Positions 23,932-35,689 of a stretch of 64,000 bases of DNA are shown here, one piece after another. The translations under genes were made by a program, and so were the position numbers. Position 1 is the stretch's first letter. Every line of letters starts with the position of its first letter. Below the pieces are notes generated by a model that had not been told where the DNA came from, did no database searches, and saw only the letters and a list, made by a program, of their open reading frames with translations. Source of the DNA: Cheiracanthium punctorium. Taxonomy: Eukaryota > Arthropoda > Arachnida > Araneae > Cheiracanthiidae. The stretch lies in NCBI GenBank assembly GCA_038373885.1, contig JAWZYV010012275.1:124001-188000 (forward strand). The letters are read 5' to 3'.

Positions 23932-24410
23932 ATTAATAATTTAAATAATTTTGCAAGCTGAAAATCAGGACGATGTTTACAAAAAGTATATGAGAGGTTG
24001 AGATTTGTTAATATCAAGCTCATGCTGGTAATGGAGTAGATGTAGACGAGTTTGTTTATCCAATTTATAGGGCTATTTTTGGAATAAAAATGGTAAACTC
24101 TAAGGGATTTAGGTAGGCCTAAGAATTAATTTTGCATCTGCTAGCTTTTTACAAAAGTTTATATACTCAAATGTGCAAAGATATAACCTGGTGACATTTC
24201 ATTTTTCCCCCTTCAATCAAAAGAGCAGTGGATTTTAAAGCATTTTTTTCTGTAATTTCCAAAATTCGTGAATCTTGCGAGGAGGCCTAAGATATTAAAC
24301 AATTTCATCCAAATTTCAGGGTTTAATTTTACTATCAAAATCGCAACTATTGCACATGGTGACGTTTCAATAAAAAAAATATTTTTCGCACCACCCTAAT
24401 ATATATATAT

Positions 24411-24480
24411 TAGGGTGCAGATTTCGATTCACTTAGAGCAAGATTATTGAGATCTATGGCTCATTTTAGGCCTTCAACGT
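24411..24480. mobile_element. Orphan TAGGGTGC terminus next to (TA)n
   Basis: Directly across a short (TA)n run from the 22028-24398 element, a new TAGGGTGCAGATTTCG begins. It resembles the start of the element at 48757 (TAGGGTGCTTCA). No partner end was found. Confidence 0.3.
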
Positions 24481-25980
24481 ACTTTTTCCTATAAGTGCAA
24501 GGAAATCATTTTATTTCAAAGTACAATATTACAATACAGTACTAAGACAATCAAATATATTCATGGGCTAAATGAGTTTCACCCGGGATCAAATCGCTCG
24601 TATAGCGGCCAACAAAAACAGTGAAAGTGGAAGTTTTTCATAGTAAAATTACCGTATAGCTTAAGTTTATAAATTCGATATAATTTGACTTAAGACCATT
24701 CTTTATCAAAGTTTTTTCATGTGATTTAATTAAGTTCTAATAGTCATATATGAAAGACAGCACATTTAGAACAGACAGCAGGATAAGGTAATGGATAAAG
24801 CCTGATTAATAACTATTTTTATATTAAATAAAAAGCAATTAGCACACGAGCACTGTGTTAAACAAAGTCCAATATATATTTTAAGAATCCATAATCAGTA
24901 TAAAAGGACTATTATTTTTAGAAATACCATTGTTATTATTTTTTTGTTGTCCTCGCACACTAATACACATATAGCTTTGAAAGATATTTATGGAGATTTT
25001 AAAATTTGCTTTAGTAAATTTTAAGTCAGGAAAACCTCACTAATTAACACGAGTTTAAATATATGGGAAAAAGCTTATAATTTAAAGTACTCGCGAAAAT
25101 CTAAAATGAAAACAAACTTTGCTAAACGTATCGTTTGTCTTTGTAAATGTATTTATTAGTTTTATGTTTCGAGTTTTAAATTTTCGCTTTGGTGCAGTTT
25201 CATAAATCAAATGCTACTCTTAATGCTTTTAACATAAATTTTTCTGAATGGAACTATACATTCTTGTTTAAAAGGAATTAAGAGTGCGTTGCTTCCATCC
25301 TATCTGGATCGAAATGTAAAATATTCTTAAGAATATTCAGACTGGAACACTCATTAGCCTCGTTCTGCACAGAACATATTAATATTTGTGACACTTTTCG
25401 AAACAGGCTTTGAATGCGAAAAAGGCTCAAAGGTCGTTTACTGTGAAAAGAACCTATTATTAATTTAAAAACGTTGCAGTTCATTTGCGTACGACAAAAA
25501 TTGACCTTTAAGCATTTTCCTATTGGAGAGGGAGTCTCGTGTTTTCTCGAACAATCGAGACATTAGCAGGTGTTTCATGAGACGCCAGTAGTATGCTTCT
25601 TTACGCAGAAGAGAAAATCGCAAGAAGCAAACACATCTGCTTTAGCCAGAGAAGACCATATGAACGGAGAGCTGTTATTATTATTTTCCTTTAGCAGGCG
25701 AAAAGAGCAGGGAGAAAAAAAAAACTGGCGATAATTGTTAATTTATTTTTATTTTGCAGTTGATAAGGAAATAAACGTGCCAAGCGCTTTCTGGTTTTCC
25801 AAAGGGGCCCCGGAAGTGCAAAAGAATACGTTGTGATTTTGACGAATAATTTCAACATAATTAAAATATAAAAAAATATGTCCTATGTGATCAGTTATCA
25901 ACAGGACTACATCAGACATCAGAGCTTCTTGATTAGAAAGAATACTTACTTAGCCGTGTCGTGCTGCTATATTACCATAC
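24480..25980. other. A+T-rich DNA, no supported gene
   Basis: The stretch 25270-25680 is less A+T-rich and has a 68-codon minus-strand frame, but no splice sites or recognised similarity support it. Confidence 0.4.
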
Positions 25981-25986
25981 TTACTA

Positions 25987-27491
25987 CACTCATGTCCATA
26001 AATTAAGGATAATTCAGAATCACACAGAAATTGATCTCTAAAATAAAAATTTCACCTGTGGAATGATCACTCACATCTTGAAGAAGAATATGCAAATTAC
26101 AGGAAACCACCAGATGACGTGGATGGTACGTCACAATGACGAGAGTGTAAGAGAGGGGTATATAAGGAATGGTGGCAAAGAAGTAAAATTGTTCACAAGC
26201 GCTGTGAAAGCCTTTCAGTGCAAAAACCGCATAGTTATGGCACAAAGGAGGCATTTGGATGATGTTTTACGTGGCAGAATTATCGGACGACTGGAATGTA
26301 TACGTACCCAGCTGGAAGTATCCGAGGAACTTGGAATCGCCCAGAGTGTCATCTCCAGGCTTTGGCAACGATTCCAAGATGATGGTAATGTGAGTAGACG
26401 TTACAGCACAGGTCGCCCCCGAGTTACAACGCCGAATGAGGACCGCTATTTGGCAGTTACTGCCAAAAGAAACAGACGGAGTACAACATCAGACCTGTCT
26501 CGTCAGCTCTCTTCAGCTACCGTTACGACAGTTTCAAGGCAGACCGTGTACAGACGCTTAGGGCACATTGGTCCATATGCTCGTAGGCCTGTCAGATGTG
26601 TTCCACTTACCGCAACTCACTGTCGCCTGCGATTAACCTGGAGTAGAGAGCATGCATTGTGGACACCGCAACAGTGGTCTTGTGTGATGTTTTCCGACGA
26701 GTCCAGGTTTAGTTTGGAGTCTGATTCTCGCCGGACATTCATCTGGAGAGCGCCAGGTACCCGTTACCACCAAGAGAACACCATTGAAAGACACCGTTAC
26801 GGTGGTGCAGGATGGCTCGTTTGGGGAGGAATTATTCTTGGTTCCAGAACTGACCTGCATGTTCAGAGTGTAACGATGACAGGCCACATCTATCGGGATG
26901 TCATTCTGGAACAACATGTACGTTTGTTTCGGGGCGCCATGTGTGCTGAATTTGTGTTTATGGATGACAACGCCCGTCCTCACCGTGCAAACATTGTAGA
27001 CGAATGCCTTCAATCGGATGATATCACCCGTATGCATTGGCCAGCATACTCACCGGACTTGAATCCAATAGAGCATGTGTGGGATATGCTTGGCCGACGA
27101 ATTGCAGCCCGTCAACCCCCTCCCATCTGTCTACCGGAACTTCGGAGTGCATTGCTTGATGAGTGGTGTAATATTCCCCAAGATCAGATTGATCATTTGA
27201 TACTCAGCATGCCTAGGCGTTGTCAGGCCTGTATTGCATCGTCCGGGAGACATACTCCGTATTAACCATCCTACTAACCATGTTATACTGTTTTTTGCAA
27301 ATAGGTTCTTTTTTGAAATTTGGTCAAGGGAATAAAACTTGCAATTTTTATTAATTATGTCAAACATATAGCATCTTTTTTGCTCTTTACTTTTTGTTTA
27401 ATGAATAGACTTTACAAATAAGTCAAATTTGTTTTGCTTCTTTCTCTTTCTTTGACTGAACTTCATTATCCTTAATTTATGGACATGAGTG
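25987..27491 (+). mobile_element. Intact Tc1-like transposon (1505 bp)
   Basis: The target dinucleotide TA is duplicated at 25985-25986 and 27492-27493. The terminal inverted repeats are 27 bp and perfect (25987-26013 and 27465-27491; begin CACTCATGTCCATAAATTAA). One uninterrupted transposase frame fills the centre. All sequence parts needed in cis and trans appear present, so this copy may be recent. A truncated relative lies at 60207-60649. Confidence 0.95.
26237..27265 (+). CDS. Tc1-like transposase, DD34E, 342 aa
   Basis: This enzyme cuts the transposon out by its inverted ends and joins it at a TA site, acting in the nucleus. I chose ATG 26237 (MAQRRHLDDVLRGRIIGRLE) because it gives the usual Tc1 length and N-terminus; the frame extends 58 codons upstream into the left end of the element without a typical domain. 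The first ~110 residues hold two helix-turn-helix regions with a GRPRVT linker. The catalytic aspartates are in SDESRF and MDDNARPH and the glutamate in SPDLNPIEHVW, with 34 residues between the second D and the E. There is no stop or frameshift in the frame. Family identity is certain; present activity is not shown. Confidence 0.95.
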   Translation: MAQRRHLDDVLRGRIIGRLECIRTQLEVSEELGIAQSVISRLWQRFQDDGNVSRRYSTGRPRVTTPNEDRYLAVTAKRNRRSTTSDLSRQLSSATVTTVSRQTVYRRLGHIGPYARRPVRCVPLTATHCRLRLTWSREHALWTPQQWSCVMFSDESRFSLESDSRRTFIWRAPGTRYHQENTIERHRYGGAGWLVWGGIILGSRTDLHVQSVTMTGHIYRDVILEQHVRLFRGAMCAEFVFMDDNARPHRANIVDECLQSDDITRMHWPAYSPDLNPIEHVWDMLGRRIAARQPPPICLPELRSALLDEWCNIPQDQIDHLILSMPRRCQACIASSGRHTPY

Positions 27492-27494
27492 TAA

Positions 27495-30400
27495 AACACC
27501 ACAGTTTCTCCCCCACAAATTTTTACGAGTAATTTAGTCTGTTCCCCAGATAACCACAAACGTCCTCAGGGCATCCTATAATGATCCGCCATATCTGACC
27601 ACGGACGTATCCCACAGAAGATATCAAAAGACGTCCTTCGGTCGTCATTCGCCGGACAAACTTATCCCGAAATTCGAATATAGTATTCGAATAGTGTAGA
27701 CACGTAAAAAGGCTTGCCAACACTTCAACTCTTTAGAAAATATGTGGTGTCAGCCCAGTAATTTAAAAGAAAGCTAATAGTCTTCGGATAAATTGGGTAA
27801 AATACGCACTGTAGGGTGATTCATATGTTTACATATTCTCTTAAACTTTAAAATGTATATACTGGCCCTGTTCACAACCGTAAAAATAATTATACCACAG
27901 TTGGCATTTTTAAAATCAACTACAATTTGCCTAATTTGTTAACAAATGACCATTAGAAAGAAATGGATTATGCAGGTATTCAAGAGACAGCAGATTGCAT
28001 TAGCACAAAACATTAAAACGCATTTTAAACGCATGTTGCCTGATCTAGACTTTCGATTCTACACAGCTTTTCTTCTTGTCATTAGACGAAGTTTTCTTTT
28101 AATCTATTTTGCTGATCAGCTATTCAGGATTGAAGGTCAGCAATTTAACAAGAAATATTGACATTTTATGATTTATGTATAAGTTAAATGTAACAAATGA
28201 ATGAAATATTTTAAACTTTTTTCCCTTAATATTTTTCAATGATATAAGTAATTTTATCAAAAGCAGATCATCAGACAATTTTTTTATTTAATAAAAGTTA
28301 ATGTTTCTGAAAAAAGATAAGAACGAAAGCTAACAACGTGTATATATTCATTGTGTAAGATAAAATTAATTAGATGTTAATGTGCATTGAACTCAAATTT
28401 AAATTAATGACCAAAGAGCAAAATCGCTGAAAGCGGACATATTTCTAATTTTTATAATAGCAATTCAATATTACAGTCTTGTTAAGGATAATGAAATGTT
28501 AACATAATTATATGCTAATGATAATTCAAGATTGCATGTGGATAATTTCAATCCTGAGTTATTAAAGATTATTTTTAATTAAAGACTATTTTCAAAGCTA
28601 TTCTCTAATTATTCTTTTGCTCTTTGATTTAACAGGACTTAAAAAATTCTTTTGCATTCATTATAAAATCTTTCGAAGGAATTATCTAGTTAATAAGAGA
28701 GTTGAATAATCTTGAATTTATAAATGTGTTTTAATTAATTAAAGTTTTAATGTTAAATAACTATACAGAGACGTGATTCTTGTTTTAATTAATATAAAAG
28801 CTTCCTGAAATCACTGTAATTATCCGTTTTTAGGAGTTTGCATAGGACATATTTCTTCTTATTACTAATTATTTTTTCCAAATTAGCATTATCATACTAA
28901 AATAAATAGAAAACTTTTTTTCTGGTATTTTTATCTAAAGCATTATGATTTTATCGAATAATGCAGTAGGTTACTTCCCAAGTTTTTACAGAGTCTTTGT
29001 AAAGCAGCGTAAAAAAATTATGAAACTCTGCTTGAAAAATGATTTTTTAATAAACCGTAAACATAATGTTTGTAACTAACAGGTTCATATAATTTACTGT
29101 CAAGTTGATTTAAAGGAGTGATATAGAGTTAGAGCAACTCCAAAGATTGGTGTAATATTTCAGTATCTTAATGTGGAGCTTTGAAATCAAATTGTAATAA
29201 AATGTATATTCAGAAGTCACTGAGCTTAGATTTTAAAACCAACAATTTATACATAAAATTTAACAACACAAATCGGTTTACCGAGTTTTCTGTAAGCGTT
29301 TCTGTAATCGTATGCGAAAGTTTAATTCTTTACAGAATGTATTAAAATCATTAAAAATCATTAAAGAAATAGAAACATTTTAGTCTTGAAGCTACAGATT
29401 ATGCCTACATTTTTATAAATGATAAAAAACTAATTTATCTCGGATATCTCTTAAATTTATTTGCATGTTCGAATGTATCTCTAGCTATGTGTATTCAATG
29501 ATTCATTCAGTAATATACCACATTCATTCGAAATGTTCTTTCAATTCTCGATAAGAAATTGGAGAATTGTACTATAGCTTTGGGTATTTAATTTAATTTA
29601 ATTTATTCCTTTTATGTATAGATTCGTTGATTAGTGCTTTAAAAGGGTTAAGGGGATTGTATACATTCAAATAACCAGATATCAAAGAAAAACGATGATT
29701 TCTTTTAATGTATAATTATTTTATGATTTTTAATAAATCCAATGCATAAAATCACATATATGTAAAATAGTAAAAAATATAAGCGCGAGTATGTCATAGT
29801 ACGTGTAAAATGTACTTGTAAAAACACTTTATAGATGGTTTTGCGTGCAATAAGTTTTACCGAAGTTTTCTTTCATTGCAGTGTTACATAAAAATGAAAT
29901 TGGATACATTTTTATGGTTTCGTGGCCATTCAGTTTTTTAAAACATTATAAGAGTATTCAAAAATTCATCTCTTATAATGTTTAATATTAACCAAACATA
30001 GTGTTAAATCAAGATAATTTTTTTCTAAAATTTAACTGTCAAGGAATCTTAATGGCAGTACCCAATCACACACGGAATGTGTATTTTTATTGCAACAGGA
30101 TAAGATTGAAAGAAAGATAATAAAATTGAAAACACTCGAAAAACTTAATTTTTTAAATGTTTGTAATTTTTAAATTAAAGAAAAAATCTTTGCTAGCTTG
30201 AAAACTATACAATATTATTATAGTTCAATAGATATATTTCCCAAAATTCATAACTTCTCGTCAAAAATATAACGTTAATCGCCACTTTAATGGTTAGCAT
30301 ATTAGGACACCAAATCATTACATTATTTTCTAATAGATTACATCATATCACTGAATTCATATCATTCAATTTAAAAAATGTATTATAGAGTTAATTATAA

Positions 30401-30880
30401 AAATAATATAAAAGAATATTATTTAAATTTTATGCATTATGGATTGATTGAAATATTTTGTTTAAAGTGAATGTGTCAGGAAGTTCATAATGTTTCCATT
30501 AGCAGTTAATGAATTCTGTCAGTAAGCTCTGTGTGCAATATCTGGGATATTGCATGGAAAGGGAATTCTCAATTAAACTATACACCAGAGAGAAACACAG
30601 ACCATCCGACTGCATAAAGCAGCCAGGGATATTAACTATTTGATTCGAGTGCGATATTTAGATATTCATGTACATCAATATCCCCATATTATCATGCGAA
30701 AAGTATCACTTGTAGGATATCTCATGGTCGCAACACCATGCGAAAAGTATCACTTGCAGGATAAATACTCGTATATCTACGTATAATGTTTAGTATATGT
30801 GCTTTTTAATATATATTCGTAATGATATTTATTATATCACGCAATTATTATTCTAAAACTAATTCGCATTCCCGTATATT
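27495..30880. other. Mostly A+T-rich DNA; small repeats only
   Basis: 27540-27720 is more balanced in composition and has short palindromes (for example TCGAATATAGTATTCGA) but no recognised family. A plus frame at 27946-28161 lacks support. A 26-bp phrase beginning CATGCGAAAAGTATCACTTG occurs twice at about 30695 and 30739. No gene is called. Confidence 0.45.
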
Positions 30881-30980
30881 CTTCTAAATTTGAGGACTTC
30901 TTTTTCCCGTGCAATAAGAAATGTTATGCTTCAAGCCAAGCCTCATCTTTGGCTCAAACGTCTGACGACGTCACACTTAA

Positions 30981-31301
30981 TTAGCGCCCACTGACATCAA
31001 CTCTCTGTCTATTGTTGACTTTGTTCACACTCGTTGCGATACGGGAGGTCATAAGACCTCCAAACATATTGGCAGCGATTTTGGTAGAGATTTTTCTGCG
31101 AACTATTGTGCTAACTAAACTTTTAGTGGTTTTGGTTTCGAAATTCACGCTCTGACAATGTCTGAGCTTCTGCTTGTTGACCTGCAATAGCTTTAACGCA
31201 GAATAAACGGCTTCTAAGATTGGTCTTGTCATTTTTGCAACATCACGAACAGTCACCAGCATCACAGATCTGCGACCTCTCCAACATTGTGTAGTGTCCA
31301 T
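30981..31301 (-). CDS. Hypothetical 106-codon frame, basic protein
   Basis: This minus-strand frame lies in a locally G+C-richer block (30890-31480). It begins MDTTQCWRGRRSVMLVTV and is rich in Arg, Lys, Thr and Val, with no hydrophobic segment long enough for a membrane span. The open frame extends upstream a further 17 codons to a stop. I do not recognise any domain and saw no splice sites. It could be a transposon scrap or a pseudogene piece. Confidence 0.25.
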   Translation of the reverse strand: MDTTQCWRGRRSVMLVTVRDVAKMTRPILEAVYSALKLLQVNKQKLRHCQSVNFETKTTKSLVSTIVRRKISTKIAANMFGGLMTSRIATSVNKVNNRQRVDVSGR

Positions 31302-31309
31302 TTGCAGCC

Positions 31310-32690
31310 AACTATCCCTAAGAAAGTCTTGGGTAGATTTTCGTTAGGGGATCACCACGGCCTGTGCGTTCTCTAAACTCAGCCGCATAATGATTTTCTG
31401 TGCGGTTTCGGATACATAAGGCTGGGAGCTATGTAGTGTGAAAGAAAATAAAAGCGTGTTCAATAAGGAATACGTGCAGTTCAATGCAGCATCAACATAG
31501 ATTTGCTTTTTAGGGATAGTTGTTACCGTAAATTTTCATCAACTTTCATATATGTCCACTTTTTGAAAGTTATTTTATCACTAAGAGGTTCCTCTTTGTG
31601 AGTAATGCGTATTCCATTACTTTGACTCATTCTGCATTAAAAAAAGGTTTTATGCGCTGTTTTTTTAAATATTTTTTTGTCAATGAGTATTTTTTATGTG
31701 GTTAAATCTGTAGTTTAATTTGTTCTCCCTTTAATTTTCTCTTATATTATAACATTCTATCCTGTTTTGCTAATACGTATTTGCAAACGTACAATACGTG
31801 TATTTTTCAGATTTGTGTTACGAAATTAAATTTCAAAAATTAAAAAAAAATGAGTTTACTTTTCGCAACATCATTCTTAAGAGTTTTTAATTCCTCTATC
31901 TGCTATTCAATGCATCATCCCATCTTCATATTTTTAAAACTTACTTTATCTGCTGTTTCTCATGAAGCAGTTTGGATTCACATTCCCATTCGAATCCCCC
32001 TTCGAATCCCATTAGATTAACATTTATAAATTCTACATCGTTCCACTTACACACTTCGAATATTTTAAATGAAACATAGGCCAGTCTTCTGAAACTATAT
32101 TAATGATTTTACAGTAGGAATTCGTTTCTGCAGGTGATTTTACAATAATAACATTCTCTCCCCCCCCGCCCCCAACTTTATGCTTTTGAGCAACTATTTC
32201 AATCCATAAGAACTTGGCATTCTACATTCCTAGCAACCATTAAATCACCGCTCAAGTAATAGAACCGTGTGCAGTTAGTTCCACGTAATTTATCATGCAA
32301 TATAATGAAGCTAAACAAATGCAATTTGCGTCCATTCCAAGCTTATTTGTATCTTCATATCATATTATCAAGAGAATGCATTTGTACTTCTGTTTGATTT
32401 TAAATTTGAAATTTTCTACACGCAAATTTAACCTTGGTGTGTTTCGATAAACTTAACGGAATATGGACTTTAAAATCTTCATTCTCTAGTTTTTTAGTAT
32501 GTAAATAGCCGTTGTGATTTCACGGTAGAAGAAATATGTTTAATAATTAAATATCGGAAAAAGTGGGGCAGATATTTTTCTTCATATGAATGTAAATCAT
32601 ATTTGCAATTCGATATTTAAAAGAGTATGTCCCAAAATATGTACTTTCTAAAATGCCATTGCAATACAATATATTTTCTTCATGATATTT
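31310..32690. other. A+T-rich DNA, no supported feature
   Basis: A C-run occurs at 32158-32173. Nothing else supported. Confidence 0.45.
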
Positions 32691-32696
32691 TTGCAA

Positions 32697-32698
<2 letters not shown>

Positions 32699-32734
<36 letters not shown>
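32699..32734. repeat. (AT)n microsatellite
   Basis: It directly abuts the left end of the mariner-like element at 32736. Confidence 0.9.
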
Positions 32735-32739
<5 letters not shown>

Positions 32740-32967
32740 GGGTGTCCTGGAACTTCGTGTACAAATTAGAGGGGAGGTAGCGAGCATCGTTAGGAATCAT
32801 AATTACTTATGAAAGCATGCTCGCAAACGTCGTTCTTACGTGATAAAGAGGCACAGAGACACAATAAGACCATGAAACGAAATGTATTTTAAAATGCTTG
32901 GTTACACAACAAAACAGTACAATGTAAAATGTGTTTCACGAATTCGGAAAGTTTCTTGAGTGAATTT

Positions 32968-33480
32968 TTTTTAATACTTGTTTATTTTTCCCACGATTCA
33001 AAGATCACACATATCATCCATGAATAAGAATTGTTACCAGACCGTCGATAAAACTGGCAGTTTAAACACAAAAGATAGGTAGAGAAAGATGTATAATGCA
33101 TCGCAGGAAATGCAGGTGCAATAGACAACCCCACTGGATGGTGATTCGGCTTAAAGCGGATATTGGCCGTCCAAGATAACCAATGGGAGCTGCCAGCCTT
33201 TTTGAATAAGGGGCATTTAGAATCCTTTGTGAAAATCAAAGGGGTAACGCGAAATAAAACAGAAAAAAAGAAGGAAAGAGAAGAGACCCAGCCTAGCCAA
33301 GGAGAGAATGAGACGTCGGGAGATCCCGCGGTAGCCCTCAAAATATAAATTTGACATATAATGTTACCGAACAGAGACGCGGAGTTATCCGGAGAGCCTC
33401 GATACCTGATGAGGGACAATTGCCAGATATGTTGTCCCCCTGGCTATGATAGTGAGGACCTAACTACTGCAATGGGTGAA
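32968..33480 (-). mobile_element. Polyadenylated retroposon-like segment
   Basis: Read on the minus strand, a G+C-richer block of about 500 bp ends in GGGAAAAATAAACAAGTATT followed by eight A, that is AATAAA then a tail. This is what reverse-transcribed RNA leaves behind. A 145-codon frame (32982-33419) is open but unrecognised. The segment includes a 104-bp block (33173-33276) that recurs at 36672-36775. The upstream limit is uncertain. Confidence 0.45.
33173..33276 (+). repeat. 104-bp block, copy 1
   Basis: It starts AAGATAACCAATGGGAGCTG and ends AAAAAAAGAAGGAA. The copy at 36672-36775 differs at one position only, while sequences on both sides are unrelated. Confidence 0.9.
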
Positions 33481-33848
33481 ATGGGGTGAATATTTCTATT
33501 TTCTATTTTCCCTGAGAAGTGTCTTCACAGTAATTCCTGTTAGATATTACTACGGAATACCACATCTCCCCTAAAACTATTTTGATCCATATTATACATT
33601 TATTGTGAATTATATTATACCATGCTAGTGATGAAAAAGATTTAAGATCCATTGAATAAAGGTCAAATTGATTTTGAATTTCAATTTGTTAATTTATTTT
33701 AGTGTCTTGTGCAGTTTATTTGGTAGTTTATAGGAGTACCCGCCAGGTAGATTATTAGCAGCACATGTTCCTGCACGTTCACTTTCGGCCTTCTCAAAGT
33801 ATAAAGATACACCGAATTAACTAAACCACCACATATGGCTTATTAGCT

Positions 33849-34100
33849 TCAAAGAAGCTGTTCGATATTGCGCCCATTAGCATGGATGCACGTATGACAA
33901 CTACGCGAAGTAGCTTGGCGAACATTTTCAAAGATTTCTGGTATTTTGCTGATTGCAGCTGTAGTGATGGTGAATCGTGCTACAAAGTCCATTTTAAAAT
34001 TTACGGCCGCCTTGTATACAGTGCTTTTCTTGGCACCCCACATAAAATAATCTAGAGGGATAAATCAAGTGATCTGGAGGGCCAAGCAACGGGGCTCCAT
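33849..34100 (-). pseudogene. Mariner-like transposase C-terminus, frameshifted
   Basis: The minus-strand frame gives VAWPSRSLDLSL, then after a one-base shift LDYFMWGAKKSTVYKAAV, then ISKIPEIFENVRQATSRSC and IHANGRNIEQLL ending at TAA. WPxRSPDLxPLDYFxWG is the third catalytic region and the rest the usual C-terminal tail of the mariner-like proteins that carry an N-terminal DUF4817 helix-turn-helix. The catalytic glutamate/aspartate region is split by the shift. Dead copy. Confidence 0.75.
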
Positions 34101-34392
34101 GAACAATCCAGTTGTTTCCAAATGTCCTGTCCAAATGCTTATGTAAAGCCTTAATGTTCAAATAAATCCATTTTTTACGTAAAATACAACTGTTTGAAAG
34201 AGTTGTGGTAGATAATCTTCCAAAAAATTATAAATTTGGCAGCTATGAAAGTAAGGAAGCGACACGTGTCAACCTTGAGAGTTCGTGCACAGCTCCACCT
34301 ATCGATTTCCGCCATGTTTCGTATGTAACTGTGATTCCTAATGATGGTGCCTACCTCCCTTACAATTTTTTCACCCTAAATTCTGGGACACC

Positions 34393-34395
<3 letters not shown>

Positions 34396-34424
<29 letters not shown>
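34396..34424. repeat. (TA)n shared by two transposon ends
   Basis: About 15 TA units lie between the right end of the mariner-like element and the left end of the pogo/Tigger-like element. Confidence 0.9.
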
Positions 34425-34428
<4 letters not shown>

Positions 34429-35244
34429 GAACCCCGATTTATCGTTCCCGCATTCGTTGTTTTCCCGTATTGATCGTTTTATTTCTATGGTCCCTGCACA
34501 AGTTGTATTTAAAAAACGTCAACGAAACCCGCATTCATCGTTCGTCAAAAAATCCTTTTCCTGCTTTCATCGTTGCAAAATATTTCTCCTGACAGAAGTG
34601 AAATCGAAATTCAGATGGATCCATATGGAATACAAACTTAAATATTTTCTGGTATGATTTCTTGGGTTGATGATGGTGTAGATGAAGAGTTGTTACACAA
34701 AGCAGAGCATGTGGTGTGAAATTTAGTGATTATATTTCCTTTGATATAGACGTAGCTACGTATCTTAAGAATGGAAGAAATGTGTGGTGATGCAAAAAAT
34801 AAAAGTAATGGCGAAGAAGCGGAAAACAATGTTCATGCCCATGAGACTGAGCCTACACTAGTGCCAAGTTTATCGGACGCAATTACAGTATTTGAAATTG
34901 TATGAACTTTTATGTACAAACATAAAAACACGGAAATTTTAAAGATTTACAAGAAAAATATTGTAAATCTTTAAAATTTTCGTTTAATTAAAAAAATTTA
35001 GGAAAAACCCAGTGTAAAATTACTGATTTTTTAGAAATAAATATCACTTAATTTTCTACTACTCCAATTTGTTTCTTTTTCGGTTTGGTTACAAATTTAG
35101 TGTTTTTGGTAAACTGTATACATCGTATGCGTTCATAAACATTATTTTCTCCGTATTTTGACTTTAATCCGTATTCGTCGTTTTCCCGCATGCATCGTTT
35201 TTTTCTACGCACCCCTTGAAAAACGATAGATCGAAGTTCTACTG
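34425..35244 (+). mobile_element. pogo/Tigger-like remnant
   Basis: The left end reads AGTGGAACCCCGATTTATCG and the right end, inverted, CAGTAGAACTTCGATCTATC. Subterminal CATTCGTTGTTTTCCCGTAT-type sequences are repeated at both sides. Both ends touch TA runs. The interior retains the C-terminal tail of the transposase (34771-34905). Most of the transposase is deleted. Confidence 0.7.
34771..34905 (+). pseudogene. Tigger-like transposase C-terminal tail
   Basis: A 44-codon frame starts MEEMCGDAKNKSNGEEAE and ends VPSLSDAITVFEIV then TGA. An acidic linker followed by VPSxxEAxxxFExV is typical of the tail of Tigger/Jerky-type pogo transposases. No catalytic part remains. Just upstream (about 34657) ISWVDDGVDE is part of the same tail in another frame. 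Confidence 0.55.
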
Positions 35245-35689
35245 TATATATATATATATAATCCTCGGGTCTTCGAGTCTCGTCAGGAGGAGACCCCCCC
35301 TCACCCCCCCTAATTGTTTAATTTCATTATTGCCACATTAAAACGATATTAATTGACTATGACATTTTATCTCTTAACCCTTTTTCTTTTACTTTTATTC
35401 TTTCTTTACATTTATTTCATCGACTGGAAGTACGAGTGTTTCCTGATCTTTCGTTTGCAATTGCAAACGTGGGTCGATGATAACTGAAGTAACTTATTCA
35501 ATTTTTAGTACCTAACCTAACACACCCAAAATTTTGCTTTTCGTTATTTGATATTATTGAGAGAGCTTTAGGCAAGCTTTCCTGTATTTCACCTGGTAAC
35601 AATTTTGCGAGTCATCCAGAGTGGATAAGAGTCCCAGGCTGTTAGGCTCATGTTAAAAATTATTCTTTACCCCTTTCGCATTCGCTAGC

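Larger units (their letters stand above)
22028..24398 (-). mobile_element. 2.4-kb DNA transposon with ~300-bp inverted ends
   Basis: The element begins TAGGGTGGTGCGAAAAA and ends with the inverse. The inverted similarity continues for about 300 bp (22028-22330 against 24100-24398), through CACCATGTGCAATAGTTGCG and ATCTTAGGCCTCCTC. It is inserted in (TA)n, so the target duplication cannot be defined. The interior encodes, on the minus strand, an arthropod transposon protein of a family I know only as uncharacterised. A 146-bp MITE (23786-23931) interrupts its 5' part. Confidence 0.75.
32736..34395 (-). mobile_element. Mariner-like element with nested insertion (1660 bp)
   Basis: The left end reads CATAGGGTGTCCTGGAAC and the right end, inverted, CAGGGTGTCCCAGAATTTAG. 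Inverted similarity continues about 90 bp through GGGAGGTAG, ATCRTTAGGAATCA and ATTACTTAYGAAA. Both ends abut (TA)n, as expected for TA targets. The minus strand keeps the C-terminal third of a transposase (33849-34100). The left half contains a polyadenylated retroposon-like segment. Confidence 0.75.

Noticed and set aside
26633..27037. 134-codon minus-strand frame opposite the Tc1 transposase
   Set aside because: Shadow of the transposase gene on the other strand.
27946..28161. 71-codon plus-strand frame
   Set aside because: The acceptor before it is weak and the peptide is not recognisable; chance frame likely.
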